Below are positions 42,443 to 52,669 of a stretch of DNA of 64,000 nt, piece by piece (positions within the stretch are counted from its first letter, which is position 1; the number at the start of each line of letters is the position of its first letter). The notes under the pieces are model-generated. The model was not told where the DNA came from. It saw only the letters and a list, made by a program, of their open reading frames with translations, and did not search any database. The position numbers were made by a program, and so were the translations under genes. The DNA is from Candidatus Schekmanbacteria bacterium (GTDB lineage: Bacteria > Schekmanbacteria > GWA2-38-11 > J061). The stretch is from contig JACRJM010000003.1 in assembly GCA_016219965.1 (NCBI GenBank), positions 318,299 to 382,298 on the forward strand, read 5' to 3'.

Positions 42443-44356
42443 GTGAAAAACCCAACCCGTGATACCTTTAAGAGAGAGACGAGAAAAATAGGCGAACTGC
42501 TTTGCGATGCCGGGCTTATTACAAAAGAACAGCTTGAAGCATCGCTTAGCAAACAGAAAGAAACCAAAAAAAAGCTGGGAGAAGTTTTTGTTTCATTGGG
42601 TTTTATAAAAGAAATAGATATAGCTCAGGTGTTATCTGTACAGTTAGGAATTAGTTATGTAGATTTTTCATCTGCAGTTGTTGAGCCGGAAGCTATTCAG
42701 CTCGTCACTGAAAAAATCTGCACCAAACATACTCTGATCCCCATAAGTGTTGAAAATAAAATAATTAAAGCTGCATTTGCTGACCCTCTGGATCTTACAG
42801 CTATCGATGAACTCAGGTTCATAACAGGAAAAACTGTACAACCCGCAGTTTCAACCGCCTCTCAGATAAAAGAAGCAATTAGTCATCATTTTCACCTTAG
42901 TGCCCCGCTCCAGGAACTTGTAAAAGATATAAGTGCTGACGGGCATATTGAGGTTATTTACGACGCCGATTCAGAAACTGAACTTTCAGAGATAGTTAAA
43001 AAAAGTGAAACGGCTCCGGTAATCTCAATGGTTAACGGAATATTTCAAAATGCCATAGAACATAAGGCAAGCGACATACATATCACACCGCAGCAAAAAT
43101 CGCTTAAATTAAAGGAAAGGATTGACGGACTGCTAAGAGATGTAATGACTTTGCCAAAGTGGGTCCAGGGACTTGTAATCTCAAGGATAAAAATAATGGC
43201 TAAAATGGACATTGCTGAAAAGAGAATCCCCCAGGATGGAAGAATAAAGATAATGGTCAAAAAAAAGGAACTGGATCTCAGGGTTTCTACACTTCCCACA
43301 CAATACGGAGAGAATGTTGTAATAAGAGTGCTCGATTCAAGGGCAAATATTTTTAACCTTGAGGAAATGGGATTTGTTGAGGAAGACTTAAACCTTATAA
43401 AATCGATGATTGAAAAACCGCAGGGTTTTATACTTGTAACAGGCCCCACAGGGAGCGGAAAGTCGTCAACTCTCTATGCAATGATCAATCACATCAAAAG
43501 AGAATCAATTAATGTTGTCACACTTGAAGACCCAATTGAATATGAACTCACAGGTTTAAGCCAGGTTGGAGTTAATGAAAAAGTCGGGCTCACATTTTCT
43601 TTCTGCCTGAGGTCTATTCTCCGTCAGGACCCTGATGTCATAATGATAGGAGAGATCAGGGACGGAGAAACAGCTGCAATAGCCACACAGGCTTCAGTAA
43701 CAGGACATATTGTCTTAAGCTCCATACATACTAATAATGCAGTAGCCACTATCAGCCGCCTCAAGAACATGGGAATACCTGGTTATCTGATTGCATCATC
43801 CTTAAACGGCGTAATTTCTCAAAGGCTTGTAAGGCTTATATGCGAAAACTGCAAAACATCCTATAAACCTTCTCACGATGAATTCATAAAGATCGGGCTT
43901 AAGTCTGAAGATTTTTCAGATATGAGCTTTTTTAAAGGTACAGGATGCAGCAAGTGCGGAAATACGGGATACAAGGGAAGAATAGGGTTGTTTGAAGTAC
44001 TTGCAGTTAACAGCCGTATCAGGGAACTAATATCCTCCGGCGCTTCTGAAGATGTTATCACTAAAGCCGCAATTACTTCAGGAATGAGTTTTATTGTCCA
44101 GGACGGATTAAGAAAAGTCGGCAAGGGCTTGACTACTCTGGCAGAGTTAAACAGGGTTATTGTATTTGAAGAAGAAACAAAAGGCACAATGATTTGTCCT
44201 ATATGCAAAGCATCTATAAAGGATGAATTTGTGAATTGCCCCTATTGCGGTTATTCCATCAGCGATCAATGTGCCTCCTGCGGAAAGCAGAAACAACCGG
44301 ACTGGCATTACTGTCCATATTGTAAGACTGAACTTCCTGTTCTAACTGAGGGTTAA
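42443..44356 (+). CDS. GspE/PilB-type secretion or pilus ATPase with C-terminal double zinc ribbon
   Basis: 637 residues. N-terminal MshEN domain (IGELLCDAGLITKEQLEASL...GISYVDF) of the kind that can bind c-di-GMP. The ATPase has Walker A GPTGSGKSSTLYAM, Asp box VVTLEDPIEYEL, Walker B DVIMIGEIRDGET and the His box. The family zinc tetracysteine is seen as CENC...CSKCGNTGYKGR. After the normal end, about 60 extra residues contain eight cysteines in four CXXC pairs (CPIC, CPYC, CASC, CPYC), a double zinc ribbon not usual here. GTG start behind GGAG. Eleven bases ahead of an HD-GYP gene, so c-di-GMP control of a pilus or type II system is plausible. Confidence 0.88.
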   Translation: MKNPTRDTFKRETRKIGELLCDAGLITKEQLEASLSKQKETKKKLGEVFVSLGFIKEIDIAQVLSVQLGISYVDFSSAVVEPEAIQLVTEKICTKHTLIPISVENKIIKAAFADPLDLTAIDELRFITGKTVQPAVSTASQIKEAISHHFHLSAPLQELVKDISADGHIEVIYDADSETELSEIVKKSETAPVISMVNGIFQNAIEHKASDIHITPQQKSLKLKERIDGLLRDVMTLPKWVQGLVISRIKIMAKMDIAEKRIPQDGRIKIMVKKKELDLRVSTLPTQYGENVVIRVLDSRANIFNLEEMGFVEEDLNLIKSMIEKPQGFILVTGPTGSGKSSTLYAMINHIKRESINVVTLEDPIEYELTGLSQVGVNEKVGLTFSFCLRSILRQDPDVIMIGEIRDGETAAIATQASVTGHIVLSSIHTNNAVATISRLKNMGIPGYLIASSLNGVISQRLVRLICENCKTSYKPSHDEFIKIGLKSEDFSDMSFFKGTGCSKCGNTGYKGRIGLFEVLAVNSRIRELISSGASEDVITKAAITSGMSFIVQDGLRKVGKGLTTLAELNRVIVFEEETKGTMICPICKASIKDEFVNCPYCGYSISDQCASCGKQKQPDWHYCPYCKTELPVLTEG

Positions 44357-44367
44357 CCGGAACAAGA

Positions 44368-45300
44368 ATGAAAGCAGACAAGGAACTGATAATAGTTTTC
44401 CTGCTGGTTTTAATAGTTGGAATAATTTACTTCTTTGTTGAAAACCAGATAGCTTTTCTCAATTTTTTCTACCTTCCCGTTGTTCTTGGGGCATTTTTTT
44501 CCGGGAAAAAACATGGGACCTACTCAGCTCTCCTCTCTGTGCTGATGATAGTCTGTCTCGCCTATTTCATACCAAATACTTTGTCATATGACAGCAAAAC
44601 AGATAGCTCTGTTAATAAATGGCTTGATATTACTATATGGGGAAGTTTCCTTATAGTTACCGGCTATTCTATGGGTTATCTCTATGAAAAAAAAGAGTTA
44701 TACAACAAGGAGCTTAATACGACTTACCACGGGATTATTACAATGCTCTCAATAGTGATAGACTCTGTTGATAAATACACTCAAAATCATGCTTACCGCG
44801 TTTCAATGTATGCAGAAAAAATTGCCAGGGCGGCAGGGCTTACCAACTCGGAAGTGCAGGACATTAAAACAGCATCATTGCTTCACGATATTGGTAAAAT
44901 AGGTGTAAGCGCTGAAATCCTCAACAAGATCGGAAAACTCACTGAAGACGAAAAAAAAGAAATGATGAAACACACAGGAAAAGCTTCAGAATTCTTAGAG
45001 CCGGTAGGAGGTAGAATACTTAAGATTCTCCCCTTGATACTTGGTCATCATGAACGGTATGACGGAAAAGGTTACCAGGCACTTATAGGCGATTCCATAC
45101 CGATAGGTGCAAGGATCATTGCTGTTGCAGATGTATATGATGCACTTACAACGGACCGGCCTTACAGAAAAGCGCTTTCTCCTTTAGATGGTAAAAATGA
45201 GATATTAAAAGGCTCTGGTTCTCATTTTGACCCTGAAATAGTGAAATACTTCGATAAAGTCTTTACATCTATTGATGAGTTTGAAACAAACCCTGCCTGA
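44368..45300 (+). CDS. Membrane-bound HD-GYP phosphodiesterase
   Basis: 310 residues. Three or four N-terminal membrane segments (ELIIVFLLVLIVGIIYFF, FFYLPVVLGAFFSG, SALLSVLMIVCLAYF, and WGSFLIVTGYSMGYL), then an HD-GYP domain. Signatures: HAYRVSMYAEKIARAAGL, HD in LLHDIGKIGV, the GYP-region HHERYDGKGYQAL, and IAVADVYDALTTDRPYRKA. The GYP triad reads GYQ, a relaxed form, so c-di-GMP hydrolysis is probable but not certain. It follows the GspE/PilB-like gene by 11 bp and is likely co-transcribed. No receiver domain. Confidence 0.85.
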   Translation: MKADKELIIVFLLVLIVGIIYFFVENQIAFLNFFYLPVVLGAFFSGKKHGTYSALLSVLMIVCLAYFIPNTLSYDSKTDSSVNKWLDITIWGSFLIVTGYSMGYLYEKKELYNKELNTTYHGIITMLSIVIDSVDKYTQNHAYRVSMYAEKIARAAGLTNSEVQDIKTASLLHDIGKIGVSAEILNKIGKLTEDEKKEMMKHTGKASEFLEPVGGRILKILPLILGHHERYDGKGYQALIGDSIPIGARIIAVADVYDALTTDRPYRKALSPLDGKNEILKGSGSHFDPEIVKYFDKVFTSIDEFETNPA

Positions 45301-45320
45301 GAAGAGGCTTTCGTTTTTAT

Positions 45321-45348
45321 TTGACAAACCATTCCTTACTGCTATAGA
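45321..45348 (+). promoter_or_regulatory. Sigma-70-type promoter upstream of fabD
   Basis: TTGACA at 45321-45326 and TATAGA at 45343-45348, spacer 16, located 49 bases before the fabD start. A good match to the housekeeping consensus; would drive fabD-fabG-acpP. Confidence 0.6.
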
Positions 45349-45396
45349 TAAAAACCTTTTTATTTTAGAAACATGGACACTTACCTGTAAACAACC

Positions 45397-46326
45397 ATGA
45401 CTGAAAAAATTGCTTTGCTTTTTCCCGGTCAGGCTTCCCAGTATGTTGGGATGGGAAAAGAGCTGTATGAGAGTTTTAGCTCAGCGCGGGACATCTTTAA
45501 GCGTGCTGATGAAGCTTTAGGATTTGACATATCAAAGCTTTGCTTTGAAGGCCCTGAAGAAAAATTAAAACAAACAGAGTTTACCCAGCCTTCCATATTG
45601 CTTGTAAGCATTGCTGTGTGGGCTGTTGCCGCAGAGCATGGTGTGAAGCCATCAATGGCTGCCGGACATAGTCTTGGCGAATATTCAGCACTTGCTGCGG
45701 CAGGAGCGATACAGTTTGAAGATGCTATAAAACTTGTTAAGACACGCGGAAGATTTATGCAGGAAGCTGTCCCTGAAGGAGTCGGAGCAATGGCGGCAAT
45801 ACTTGGAATGGAAAAGGAAAAGATAGAGGAGGCTCTTTCTACAATAAGCGATGGTCTCGTATCTGTTGCAAATTACAATTCCTCGAAACAGATTGTCATA
45901 TCAGGAAAAAAGGAGTCTGTTGAAAAAGCCGTTGAAACTTTAAAAAATGCAGGATTGAGAAAGGCTGTAATGCTCCCTGTAAGCGCTCCTTTTCACTGTG
46001 CCATGATGAAACCGGCAGAAGAAAGGCTTTCTCCGCTTCTTGATTCCACCAAATTTGCAGACCCTGCTTTTCCGGTATTTGCAAATGTTGATACATCAGA
46101 GATCAGAGCCGGGGCAGAGGCAAGAGAGAAACTCAAGTTGCAGGTTTCAAGACCGGTCATGTGGGAGCAATCAATATTAAAGATGCAGGATGCGGGAGTT
46201 CAGCTTTTTATAGAGGTAGGACCAGGCCGTGTTCTTTCAGGTCTTGTAAGGCAAATCCTCCCTGACGCAAAGATTTTTAACATCGAAGACAAAAAAAGTC
46301 TTGAAAAAACGCTCTCATCCCTTTAA
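45397..46326 (+). CDS. fabD: Malonyl-CoA:ACP transacylase
   Basis: Transfers malonyl from CoA to acyl carrier protein for fatty acid synthesis. 309 residues, normal. FPGQASQYVGMG at the N-terminus, active-site Ser in GHSLGEYSALAAAGA, Arg in VKTRGRFMQEA, and catalytic His in PVSAPFHCAMM are all in place. First gene of fabD-fabG-acpP. The usual upstream plsX-fabH are replaced by the pilus ATPase and HD-GYP genes. Confidence 0.96.
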   Translation: MTEKIALLFPGQASQYVGMGKELYESFSSARDIFKRADEALGFDISKLCFEGPEEKLKQTEFTQPSILLVSIAVWAVAAEHGVKPSMAAGHSLGEYSALAAAGAIQFEDAIKLVKTRGRFMQEAVPEGVGAMAAILGMEKEKIEEALSTISDGLVSVANYNSSKQIVISGKKESVEKAVETLKNAGLRKAVMLPVSAPFHCAMMKPAEERLSPLLDSTKFADPAFPVFANVDTSEIRAGAEAREKLKLQVSRPVMWEQSILKMQDAGVQLFIEVGPGRVLSGLVRQILPDAKIFNIEDKKSLEKTLSSL

Positions 46327-46377
46327 AACAATTGAATATTTAATAAAGGACACTTTATCCAGAAAGATAATTAACAA

Positions 46378-47118
46378 ATGGGACTTGAAAATAAGACAGC
46401 ACTTATAACAGGGGCAGGAAGAGGTATCGGAAGGACCATTGCTCTTGAGCTTGCTTCTTCAGGATGTGATATACTGGCAGCAGATGTGATGGAAGCACCC
46501 CTGAATGAAACAGCAGGACTTATAAAGGAAAAAGGAAGAAAATGCATTATTTCCCTTTGCGATGTGAGCTCCGCAGAAAATGTAGCATCGACTGTCCAGA
46601 AAGCAATTGACGAATTCGGAAAGATTGATATCCTTGTAAACAACGCCGGCATAACAAGGGACAACCTGATAATGAGAATGACCGACGATGAATGGAACAA
46701 GGTATTAGATATAAACCTTAAAGGAACATTCAATTGCATCCGGGCTGCATCAAGACACATGATGAAAGCAAGGAGCGGATGCATTGTTAATATATCTTCC
46801 GTAGTAGGGGTGATGGGAAACGCCGGACAGGCTAATTATGTTGCGTCCAAAGCTGCGGTGATAGGTCTTACAAAGACTGTTGCCAGGGAGCTTGCTCCAC
46901 GCAATGTAACAGTAAATGCCATAGCTCCGGGTTTTATAGACACTGATATGACCAAAGCGCTGCCTGATAAGGTTAAGGAAGAAATGCTGAAATCCATACC
47001 GATGAACCGTTTTGGTTCTCCTCAAGATATAGCGGGTGTAGTAAGTTTTCTGGCGTCAGAAAAAGCCGCGTATATTACAGGACAGGTTTTTCATGTAAAT
47101 GGCGGCATGTACATGTAA
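46378..47118 (+). CDS. fabG: 3-oxoacyl-ACP reductase
   Basis: NADPH-dependent short-chain dehydrogenase that reduces beta-ketoacyl-ACP. 246 residues. Cofactor motif [30 protein letters not shown] (the ITRDNL block is FabG-specific), catalytic Ser in [17 protein letters not shown], Tyr-x-x-x-Lys as YVASKAAV, and the C-terminal [17 protein letters not shown]. All catalytic residues present. Between fabD and acpP. Confidence 0.96.
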   Translation: MGLENKTALITGAGRGIGRTIALELASSGCDILAADVMEAPLNETAGLIKEKGRKCIISLCDVSSAENVASTVQKAIDEFGKIDILVNNAGITRDNLIMRMTDDEWNKVLDINLKGTFNCIRAASRHMMKARSGCIVNISSVVGVMGNAGQANYVASKAAVIGLTKTVARELAPRNVTVNAIAPGFIDTDMTKALPDKVKEEMLKSIPMNRFGSPQDIAGVVSFLASEKAAYITGQVFHVNGGMYM

Positions 47119-47167
47119 AGTTTTTCATGATTTTCAAACGACAACAATAAAAGGAGGTTATAGTTTG

Positions 47168-47401
47168 ATGACTGTAGAAGAAAGAGTAAAGAAAATAATA
47201 GCAGACAGCCTGCAAATCGGAGAAGATAAGATATCAGCGGAAAAATCATTCTTCGATGACTTAGGCGCTGATTCCCTCGACGTAGTAGAGCTTGTTATGG
47301 CTCTCGAGGAAGAATTCGACATGGAAATTTCAGACGAAGACGCGGAAAAGATAACTACCGTTAAAGACGCTATTAGTTACATATCAGAACGCATGCATTA
47401 A
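47168..47401 (+). CDS. acpP: Acyl carrier protein
   Basis: 77 residues, acidic, four-helix fold. The phosphopantetheine attachment Ser is in [21 protein letters not shown] chose ATG at 47168 behind AAGGAGG (47151-47157). A TTG one codon upstream (47165) has tighter spacing and could also serve. A longer in-frame extension would start inside fabG and has no binding site. fabF, which often follows acpP, is missing; rnc comes next after a terminator. Confidence 0.96.
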   Translation: MTVEERVKKIIADSLQIGEDKISAEKSFFDDLGADSLDVVELVMALEEEFDMEISDEDAEKITTVKDAISYISERMH

Positions 47402-47420
47402 GAAGTGCTCCATTATCATT

Positions 47421-47461
47421 AAAATGGACATAGAAAATGCTATATTTTCTATGTCCATTTT
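47421..47461 (+). terminator. Strong intrinsic terminator after acpP
   Basis: AAAATGGACATAGAAAAT and its exact 18-base complement form a stem with a 5-base loop, followed by TTTTGTTATT. It ends fabD-fabG-acpP and is nearly symmetrical in A and T runs. Confidence 0.85.
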
Positions 47462-47478
47462 GTTATTAAAAAAAGTGA

Positions 47479-48171
47479 ATGGACTATTCTGCTTTTGAAA
47501 AAAGGATATCGTACAAATTCTCAAAGCCTGCTCTCCTTAAAAAGGCACTGACACACCTTTCCGGCAGAGTGAAGGCATCCAACAGGAAAAGCGCAATCCG
47601 GGAAAACCAGAAGCTTGAATTCATTGGGGATGCGGTTCTTGAGCTTACAATCAGAGAGCATGCTACAAAAAAACACAGGAATGCAACCCTTGGGGAAATA
47701 TCCCGTTACAAAACACAGCTTGTTTCAGACCATACCCTTGCAAAGCTGGCACGCAGAATAAGGCTCGATGAATACATTACTGCAGGAAATGGAGCCGACC
47801 ATCAATCAATAAAGAAAAGCGACACCATACTTGCCGCTTCCCTTGAGGCACTTATCGGAGGGATTTTTCTTGATTCAGGAATTCCTGAAGCAAAGAAATT
47901 CATAATATATAAAGTGATAATCCCGTTCGGTAAGCTCAGACATTCCCTCAATGAAGACTATAAATCAATTTTTCAGGAAAAATATCAGAAAATATACAAG
48001 AAACCCCCGGTTTATAAAATCATAAAGGAATCCGGACCTGCCCATGACAAAACCTTTGTCGCTGAGGTCAGATCGCCACATAGAATTTTGGGGAGGGGAA
48101 AAGGTAAAAACAAGAAAGAGGCACATCAGATGGCTGCAAAGGAAGCACTTGCCGCATTAAATGAAAAATGA
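47479..48171 (+). CDS. rnc: Ribonuclease III
   Basis: Endonuclease that processes double-stranded RNA such as rRNA precursors. 230 residues. The catalytic signature appears as QKLEFIGDAVLELTIRE (usually NERLEFLGDAVL; the NE pair is changed to NQ-K here), with downstream catalytic acidic block SLEALIGGIFLDSG. C-terminal double-stranded RNA-binding domain: DYKSIFQEKYQ...GRGKGKNKKEAHQMAAKEAL. Function probably intact because the E and D of LEFIGD and EALIGG are kept. Its stop overlaps the radical SAM start by four bases. Confidence 0.92.
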   Translation: MDYSAFEKRISYKFSKPALLKKALTHLSGRVKASNRKSAIRENQKLEFIGDAVLELTIREHATKKHRNATLGEISRYKTQLVSDHTLAKLARRIRLDEYITAGNGADHQSIKKSDTILAASLEALIGGIFLDSGIPEAKKFIIYKVIIPFGKLRHSLNEDYKSIFQEKYQKIYKKPPVYKIIKESGPAHDKTFVAEVRSPHRILGRGKGKNKKEAHQMAAKEALAALNEK

Positions 48172-49262
48172 AACCTCTTGTAATACCTCTCTTTATACCT
48201 AATGCCGGTTGTTCCAATACCTGTATTTTCTGCAACCAGAAAGTGATAGCCGGAAAATCAGAAATTCCTGACGAAGCTGAAGTTGACAGAGCAGTTGTCT
48301 CCCATCTGGAGACTAAAGCAAAAAAGAAAAAAACAAATAATAACTCTCCTCTTCCCTCTACTTGCAATTCTATTGCAAAAGACATTTCACAAATCAGGCT
48401 ATCCCTTGGAATCCCCCAACATGATGATGACATAAGGGAAATTGCCTTTTATGGCGGAAGCTTTACAGGAATGGATTTGTCTATCCAGAAAAATCTCTTG
48501 AAAAGCGCCGGGAAATGGATTGAGAGAAAAGTCGTCAATGGAATAAGGATATCCACAAGACCGGACCTGATAAGCGAAGATATTTTAGGAATGCTTAAAT
48601 CCTATGGTGTTACCACCATAGAACTTGGCACCCAATCTTTCTCTCCGTCAGTACTTGATGCATCGGGAAGAGGACATGGCCCGGAAAAAATCATAGAGGC
48701 GGCAAAACTCATAAAAAAAAATTGCTTCAAGCTTGGGATCCAGCTCATGATGGGGCTGCCGGGAGATACCCGGGAAACATTTCTTGAAAGCATAATAACT
48801 GCAATAAGCCTTGATCCTGATTTCGCAAGAATATATCCTGTCGTTATTCTTCCCAAAACGAAACTAATAGAACTCTATGAAAGAGGTGAATACATCCCTC
48901 TTTCTCTTGAAAAGACAATAGAATTAGGAACCCATGCCCTTCGGCGATTTTACAGTTCCGGGATCCCGGTAATTAGGTTTGGATTGCCGGAAGAACAGGG
49001 AAACAAGAACAATGGACTTTCTCGCATAGGGCCACAACATCCGGCTCTTAAACATCTGGTTGACTCAAGGCTTGCTTATGTTAGGATGTGCGCTGAAATT
49101 TCAAAGCTTGGAACAGAAGTAAAAGATGTTTTATTCATTGTTCCTCATCGCGAGTTATCGGTTTTCAGGGGATTAAAAAACGAAAACATAAGAAAAATAA
49201 AAACAGAATTCAGTTTAGAGTGCAAAATTATTCCGGAAGAATTTCATGACAGAAAAGATTGA
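48168..49262 (+). CDS. Radical SAM protein, Elp3/HemN-like
   Basis: 364 residues. The [4Fe-4S] cluster motif is CSNTCIFC (C-X3-C-X2-C spacing) in PNAGCSNTCIFCNQ near residue 15, followed by FYGGSFTGM (GGE-like SAM site), IRISTRPDLI, TIELGTQSFSPSVLDASGRG and LGIQLMMGLPGDTRETF. These blocks belong to the Elp3/HemN/YhcC-type radical SAM group. There is no acetyltransferase domain, so it is not full Elp3. It is often found next to rnc in delta-type genomes, function unknown. Overlaps rnc by ATGA and cobO by 17 bases. Confidence 0.8.
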   Translation: MKPLVIPLFIPNAGCSNTCIFCNQKVIAGKSEIPDEAEVDRAVVSHLETKAKKKKTNNNSPLPSTCNSIAKDISQIRLSLGIPQHDDDIREIAFYGGSFTGMDLSIQKNLLKSAGKWIERKVVNGIRISTRPDLISEDILGMLKSYGVTTIELGTQSFSPSVLDASGRGHGPEKIIEAAKLIKKNCFKLGIQLMMGLPGDTRETFLESIITAISLDPDFARIYPVVILPKTKLIELYERGEYIPLSLEKTIELGTHALRRFYSSGIPVIRFGLPEEQGNKNNGLSRIGPQHPALKHLVDSRLAYVRMCAEISKLGTEVKDVLFIVPHRELSVFRGLKNENIRKIKTEFSLECKIIPEEFHDRKD

Positions 49263-49788
49263 GCGGGGGTTAGTACAGGTCTACACAGGCAACGGTAAGG
49301 GGAAAACCACGGCATCTCTTGGACTTGCCCTAAGGGCTGCAGGACATGGCCTAAAGACAATTATTATCCAGTTCATGAAGGGAGATGAAAGCTACGGAGA
49401 GATAAAAGCTCTAAAGACTCATCTTTCCAAATTTATAACTATAAAACAGACCGGACAATGTTCTTTTGTTGAAAAGGGAAATCCTTCGCTCGATGACATA
49501 AGACTTGCACGGGAAGGGATTGAGCTTGCACGGCAGGCCATATCCGGCAAAGATTATGACCTTGTAATACTGGATGAGATAAACTGCGCACTTGATTTCA
49601 GTCTAGTTAAACTTTCCGATGTTCTCGGACTTATCAGAAAGAAACCGGCTAATATGGAGCTTATCCTTACAGGAAGGGACGCCTGCAAGGAGATTATTGA
49701 TGCGGCAGATCTTGTGACAGAGATGAAAGAAGTAAAACATTATTATACAAAACAAAAAATCCCTGCAAGAAAAGGGATAGAATGGTAA
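49246..49788 (+). CDS. cobO: Corrinoid adenosyltransferase (CobO/CobA type)
   Basis: Adds the 5'-deoxyadenosyl group to cob(I)alamin or cobyrinic acid diamide. 180 residues. P-loop near the N-terminus: [20 protein letters not shown]. Then IIIQFMKG, the Walker-B-like [14 protein letters not shown], and ELILTGRDA, ending with [22 protein letters not shown], which is typical of the family. Corrinoid supply fits the B12-binding radical SAM proteins seen at 54.8 and 59.9 kb. Other cobalamin genes are not nearby. Confidence 0.94.
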   Translation: MTEKIERGLVQVYTGNGKGKTTASLGLALRAAGHGLKTIIIQFMKGDESYGEIKALKTHLSKFITIKQTGQCSFVEKGNPSLDDIRLAREGIELARQAISGKDYDLVILDEINCALDFSLVKLSDVLGLIRKKPANMELILTGRDACKEIIDAADLVTEMKEVKHYYTKQKIPARKGIEW

Positions 49789-49807
49789 GCGGAGGAAAAT
49801 AAAGAAA

Positions 49808-52597
49808 ATGGATTACAAAGAGACATTGAACCTTCCAAAAACAACATTCCCGATGAAAGCAAGCCTTGCCCAGAAAGAGCCCCACGTAATCGCCGAGTGG
49901 GAAAAAAACGATCTTTACGGGAAGATAAGGGAAACATGCAAAGGAAGGAAGAAATATATACTTCATGACGGACCGCCCTATGCAAACGGACATATACACA
50001 TGGGAACGGCTTTAAACAAGATACTGAAGGACATCATCGTAAAATCAAAAACAATGGCAGGCTTTGACGCCCCCTATGTGCCCGGATGGGACTGCCATGG
50101 ACTTCCAATTGAACACGAAGTTGACAAAAGGCTAGGAAGCAAGAAAAAGGGAATGGCCATAAAGGAAATAAGAAGCCAATGCCTTGAATATGCAAACACA
50201 TTCGTAGATATCCAGCGCTCCGAGTTCAAGCGCCTTGGTGTGCTAGGCGACTGGGACAGACCGTATCTTACCGTTAATCACAGTTATGAGGCAGCCATAG
50301 TCCGGGAATTGTCCAATTTTTTCCTTTCAGGAAGCGCATATAAGAGCAAAAAACCTATTTACTGGTGCTCAAGCTGCCGGACAGCACTTGCCGAAGCAGA
50401 AGTTGAATACGAAAACCACTCTTCTCTTTCAGTTTATGTCCGTTTCCCGCTGCTTGAAGGTCAGGAAAAAACAGAGAAAGCTCTCAACGGGAAAAAAGCA
50501 TCGGTCCTCATCTGGACAACTACTCCATGGACCCTGCCGGCAAACCTCGCCATTGCACTGCATCCTGACCTGGTTTACAGCCTCATAGATATAGATGGCG
50601 ATATCATGCTCATGGCAAAAGAGCTCATCCCCTCTGTACTTAAAAAGATGAACAAAATGTCTTTCAACACACTTGCCACATGGAAGGGAAGTGAACTCAC
50701 AGGACTTAAATGTAAACATCCTCTTTATGACAGGGAATCTGTAATCATAAACGGAGACCATGTCACGCTTGAACAGGGAACTGGCTGCGTCCATACTGCT
50801 CCGGGACATGGAATTGAAGACTATGAGATGGGGCTCCGTTATGGTCTGGATGTATACAGCCCTGTCGATGACCAGGGAAAGTTCACCCCAGAAATACCCG
50901 ATTTTGCAGGAATGAAAGTTTTTGAGGCAAACCCTCTGATACGTGACACTTTGAAGGAAATAAACGCTCTGCTATTTGAAGAAAAAATAACCCACTCATA
51001 TCCGCACTGCTGGAGGTGCAAGAATCCGGTAATATTCAGGGCCACAGAGCAGTGGTTTATCTCCATGGAGAAAAATAATCTGAGGAAGAAAGCTCTTACA
51101 GAGATTAAAAATGTAAAATGGATACCGGCATGGGGAGAAAACAGGATTGGAGGAATGCTGGAACAGCGTCCTGACTGGTGCATATCAAGACAGCGCTGCT
51201 GGGGTGTCCCGATAACAGTGATATATTGTTCAAAATGCACTGAGCCAGTAAATGACAAAGGAATATTTGAAAAGATATCAAACCTCATAGAAGAAAAAGG
51301 CGCTGATATATGGTTCGAGCTTTCACCTTCTGACATTTTGCCTGCAGGGACTAAGTGTACCAAGTGCGGCTCAGAGGAATTCAGGAAAGAGACCGATATC
51401 CTTGATGTCTGGTTCGAATCAGGGGTAAGCCATGAAGCAGTACTTAACACTCGTTCTGAGCTTTCATGGCCTGCCGATCTTTACCTTGAAGGGAGCGACC
51501 AGCACAGAGGATGGTTCAACTCAAGCCTCATGGTTTCCCTTGAACACAGGGAAAAGGCACCTTACAGAAGCGTTCTTACGCACGGCTATGTTGTAGACGG
51601 TTCGGGAAAAAAGATGTCGAAGTCCCTTGGGAATGTCATAGCTCCCGAAGAAATAATAAAAAAACATGGCGCAGAGCTCCTTCGTCTCTGGGCTTCATCA
51701 GTGGATTACAGGGAAGACATAAGGATATCAAATGAGATAATCGAACGTCTTTCAGAAGCATACAGAAAAGTACGGAATACCTGCAAATATATACTTGGGA
51801 ACATCTATGACTTTAACCCATCTAAAGATTCAATTTCCTTTGAAGAAATGGAAGAGATAGACAGATGGGCTCTTCAGAGATTGTCAAAACTCACAACAAG
51901 ACTTAAAAAGGCTTACGAGGATTTTGATTTTCATATTTTTTATCACAGCTTTCACAACTTCTGCACAGTTGACATGAGCGCCTTTTACCTTGATGTACTA
52001 AAAGACCGGCTCTACACTTCACGGCCTGATTCCAAAGAACGCCGCTCAGCCCAGACTGTCCTCTATAAAATAATAGACTCCCTCGTCAGGCTCATGGCGC
52101 CCATACTTTCATTCACGGCAGAAGAGGCCTGGGATCATCTAAAAACCATAGACCCCAACCGGGAGGAGAGTGTACACACTGCACTTTTCCCTAAAGGAGA
52201 TGAATTCAGGATAGATGAGAAACTTGAGGAAAGCTGGGGGAAAATAATGGATCTTCGCAGCGAGGTCACAAAATCCCTTGAAATTGCGCGAAGAGACAAG
52301 CTGATAGGTCATTCTCTTGATGCCGAGGTTACAATAAAGGGAACAGGAAGTGACTTCGAATTTTTCAAGCGATATGAAAAGGATTTGACTCAGATATTCA
52401 TAGTTTCGCAGGTAAAAATAACAGAAGACAAATCTGTAATAACAGAAAAATCCGGAGAGAGAAAATTCTCAGGTATCGAAATACTCGTTTCCGAAGCAAA
52501 AGGGGAAAAGTGCGAGCGATGCTGGATGATTTCAACTGATATAGGCAAAAACAGCGAGCATCCTGCTATCTGCGGACGCTGCGAACAAAACTTATAG
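49808..52597 (+). CDS. ileS: Isoleucyl-tRNA synthetase
   Basis: 929-residue class I synthetase charging tRNA-Ile. HIGH-type motif in [21 protein letters not shown], editing domain ([15 protein letters not shown]...[12 protein letters not shown]), CP core block [21 protein letters not shown] motif [12 protein letters not shown]. The C-terminal zinc finger is intact (CERCWMIS...CGRCEQ). Length and order match the bacterial type. Ends at a bidirectional terminator before the convergent sod gene. Confidence 0.97.
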   Translation: MDYKETLNLPKTTFPMKASLAQKEPHVIAEWEKNDLYGKIRETCKGRKKYILHDGPPYANGHIHMGTALNKILKDIIVKSKTMAGFDAPYVPGWDCHGLPIEHEVDKRLGSKKKGMAIKEIRSQCLEYANTFVDIQRSEFKRLGVLGDWDRPYLTVNHSYEAAIVRELSNFFLSGSAYKSKKPIYWCSSCRTALAEAEVEYENHSSLSVYVRFPLLEGQEKTEKALNGKKASVLIWTTTPWTLPANLAIALHPDLVYSLIDIDGDIMLMAKELIPSVLKKMNKMSFNTLATWKGSELTGLKCKHPLYDRESVIINGDHVTLEQGTGCVHTAPGHGIEDYEMGLRYGLDVYSPVDDQGKFTPEIPDFAGMKVFEANPLIRDTLKEINALLFEEKITHSYPHCWRCKNPVIFRATEQWFISMEKNNLRKKALTEIKNVKWIPAWGENRIGGMLEQRPDWCISRQRCWGVPITVIYCSKCTEPVNDKGIFEKISNLIEEKGADIWFELSPSDILPAGTKCTKCGSEEFRKETDILDVWFESGVSHEAVLNTRSELSWPADLYLEGSDQHRGWFNSSLMVSLEHREKAPYRSVLTHGYVVDGSGKKMSKSLGNVIAPEEIIKKHGAELLRLWASSVDYREDIRISNEIIERLSEAYRKVRNTCKYILGNIYDFNPSKDSISFEEMEEIDRWALQRLSKLTTRLKKAYEDFDFHIFYHSFHNFCTVDMSAFYLDVLKDRLYTSRPDSKERRSAQTVLYKIIDSLVRLMAPILSFTAEEAWDHLKTIDPNREESVHTALFPKGDEFRIDEKLEESWGKIMDLRSEVTKSLEIARRDKLIGHSLDAEVTIKGTGSDFEFFKRYEKDLTQIFIVSQVKITEDKSVITEKSGERKFSGIEILVSEAKGEKCERCWMISTDIGKNSEHPAICGRCEQNL

Positions 52598-52607
52598 CAA
52601 ACGCAAT

Positions 52608-52656
52608 ATAAAATGGCTTGGCAGTTAACTCATACAGAACTGCCAAGCCATTTTAT
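52608..52656. terminator. Bidirectional intrinsic terminator between ileS and sod
   Basis: AAATGGCTTGGCAGTT (52611-52626) and its perfect complement (52638-52653) form a 16-bp stem with an 11-base loop; A runs and T runs flank it on both sides, so it can work for both convergent genes. Confidence 0.88.
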
Positions 52657-52669
52657 TTATTTCTATTTG

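Noticed and set aside
49246-49788. Cobalamin biosynthesis cluster
   Set aside because: Only the adenosyltransferase is present; neighbours are rnc, a radical SAM gene and ileS.
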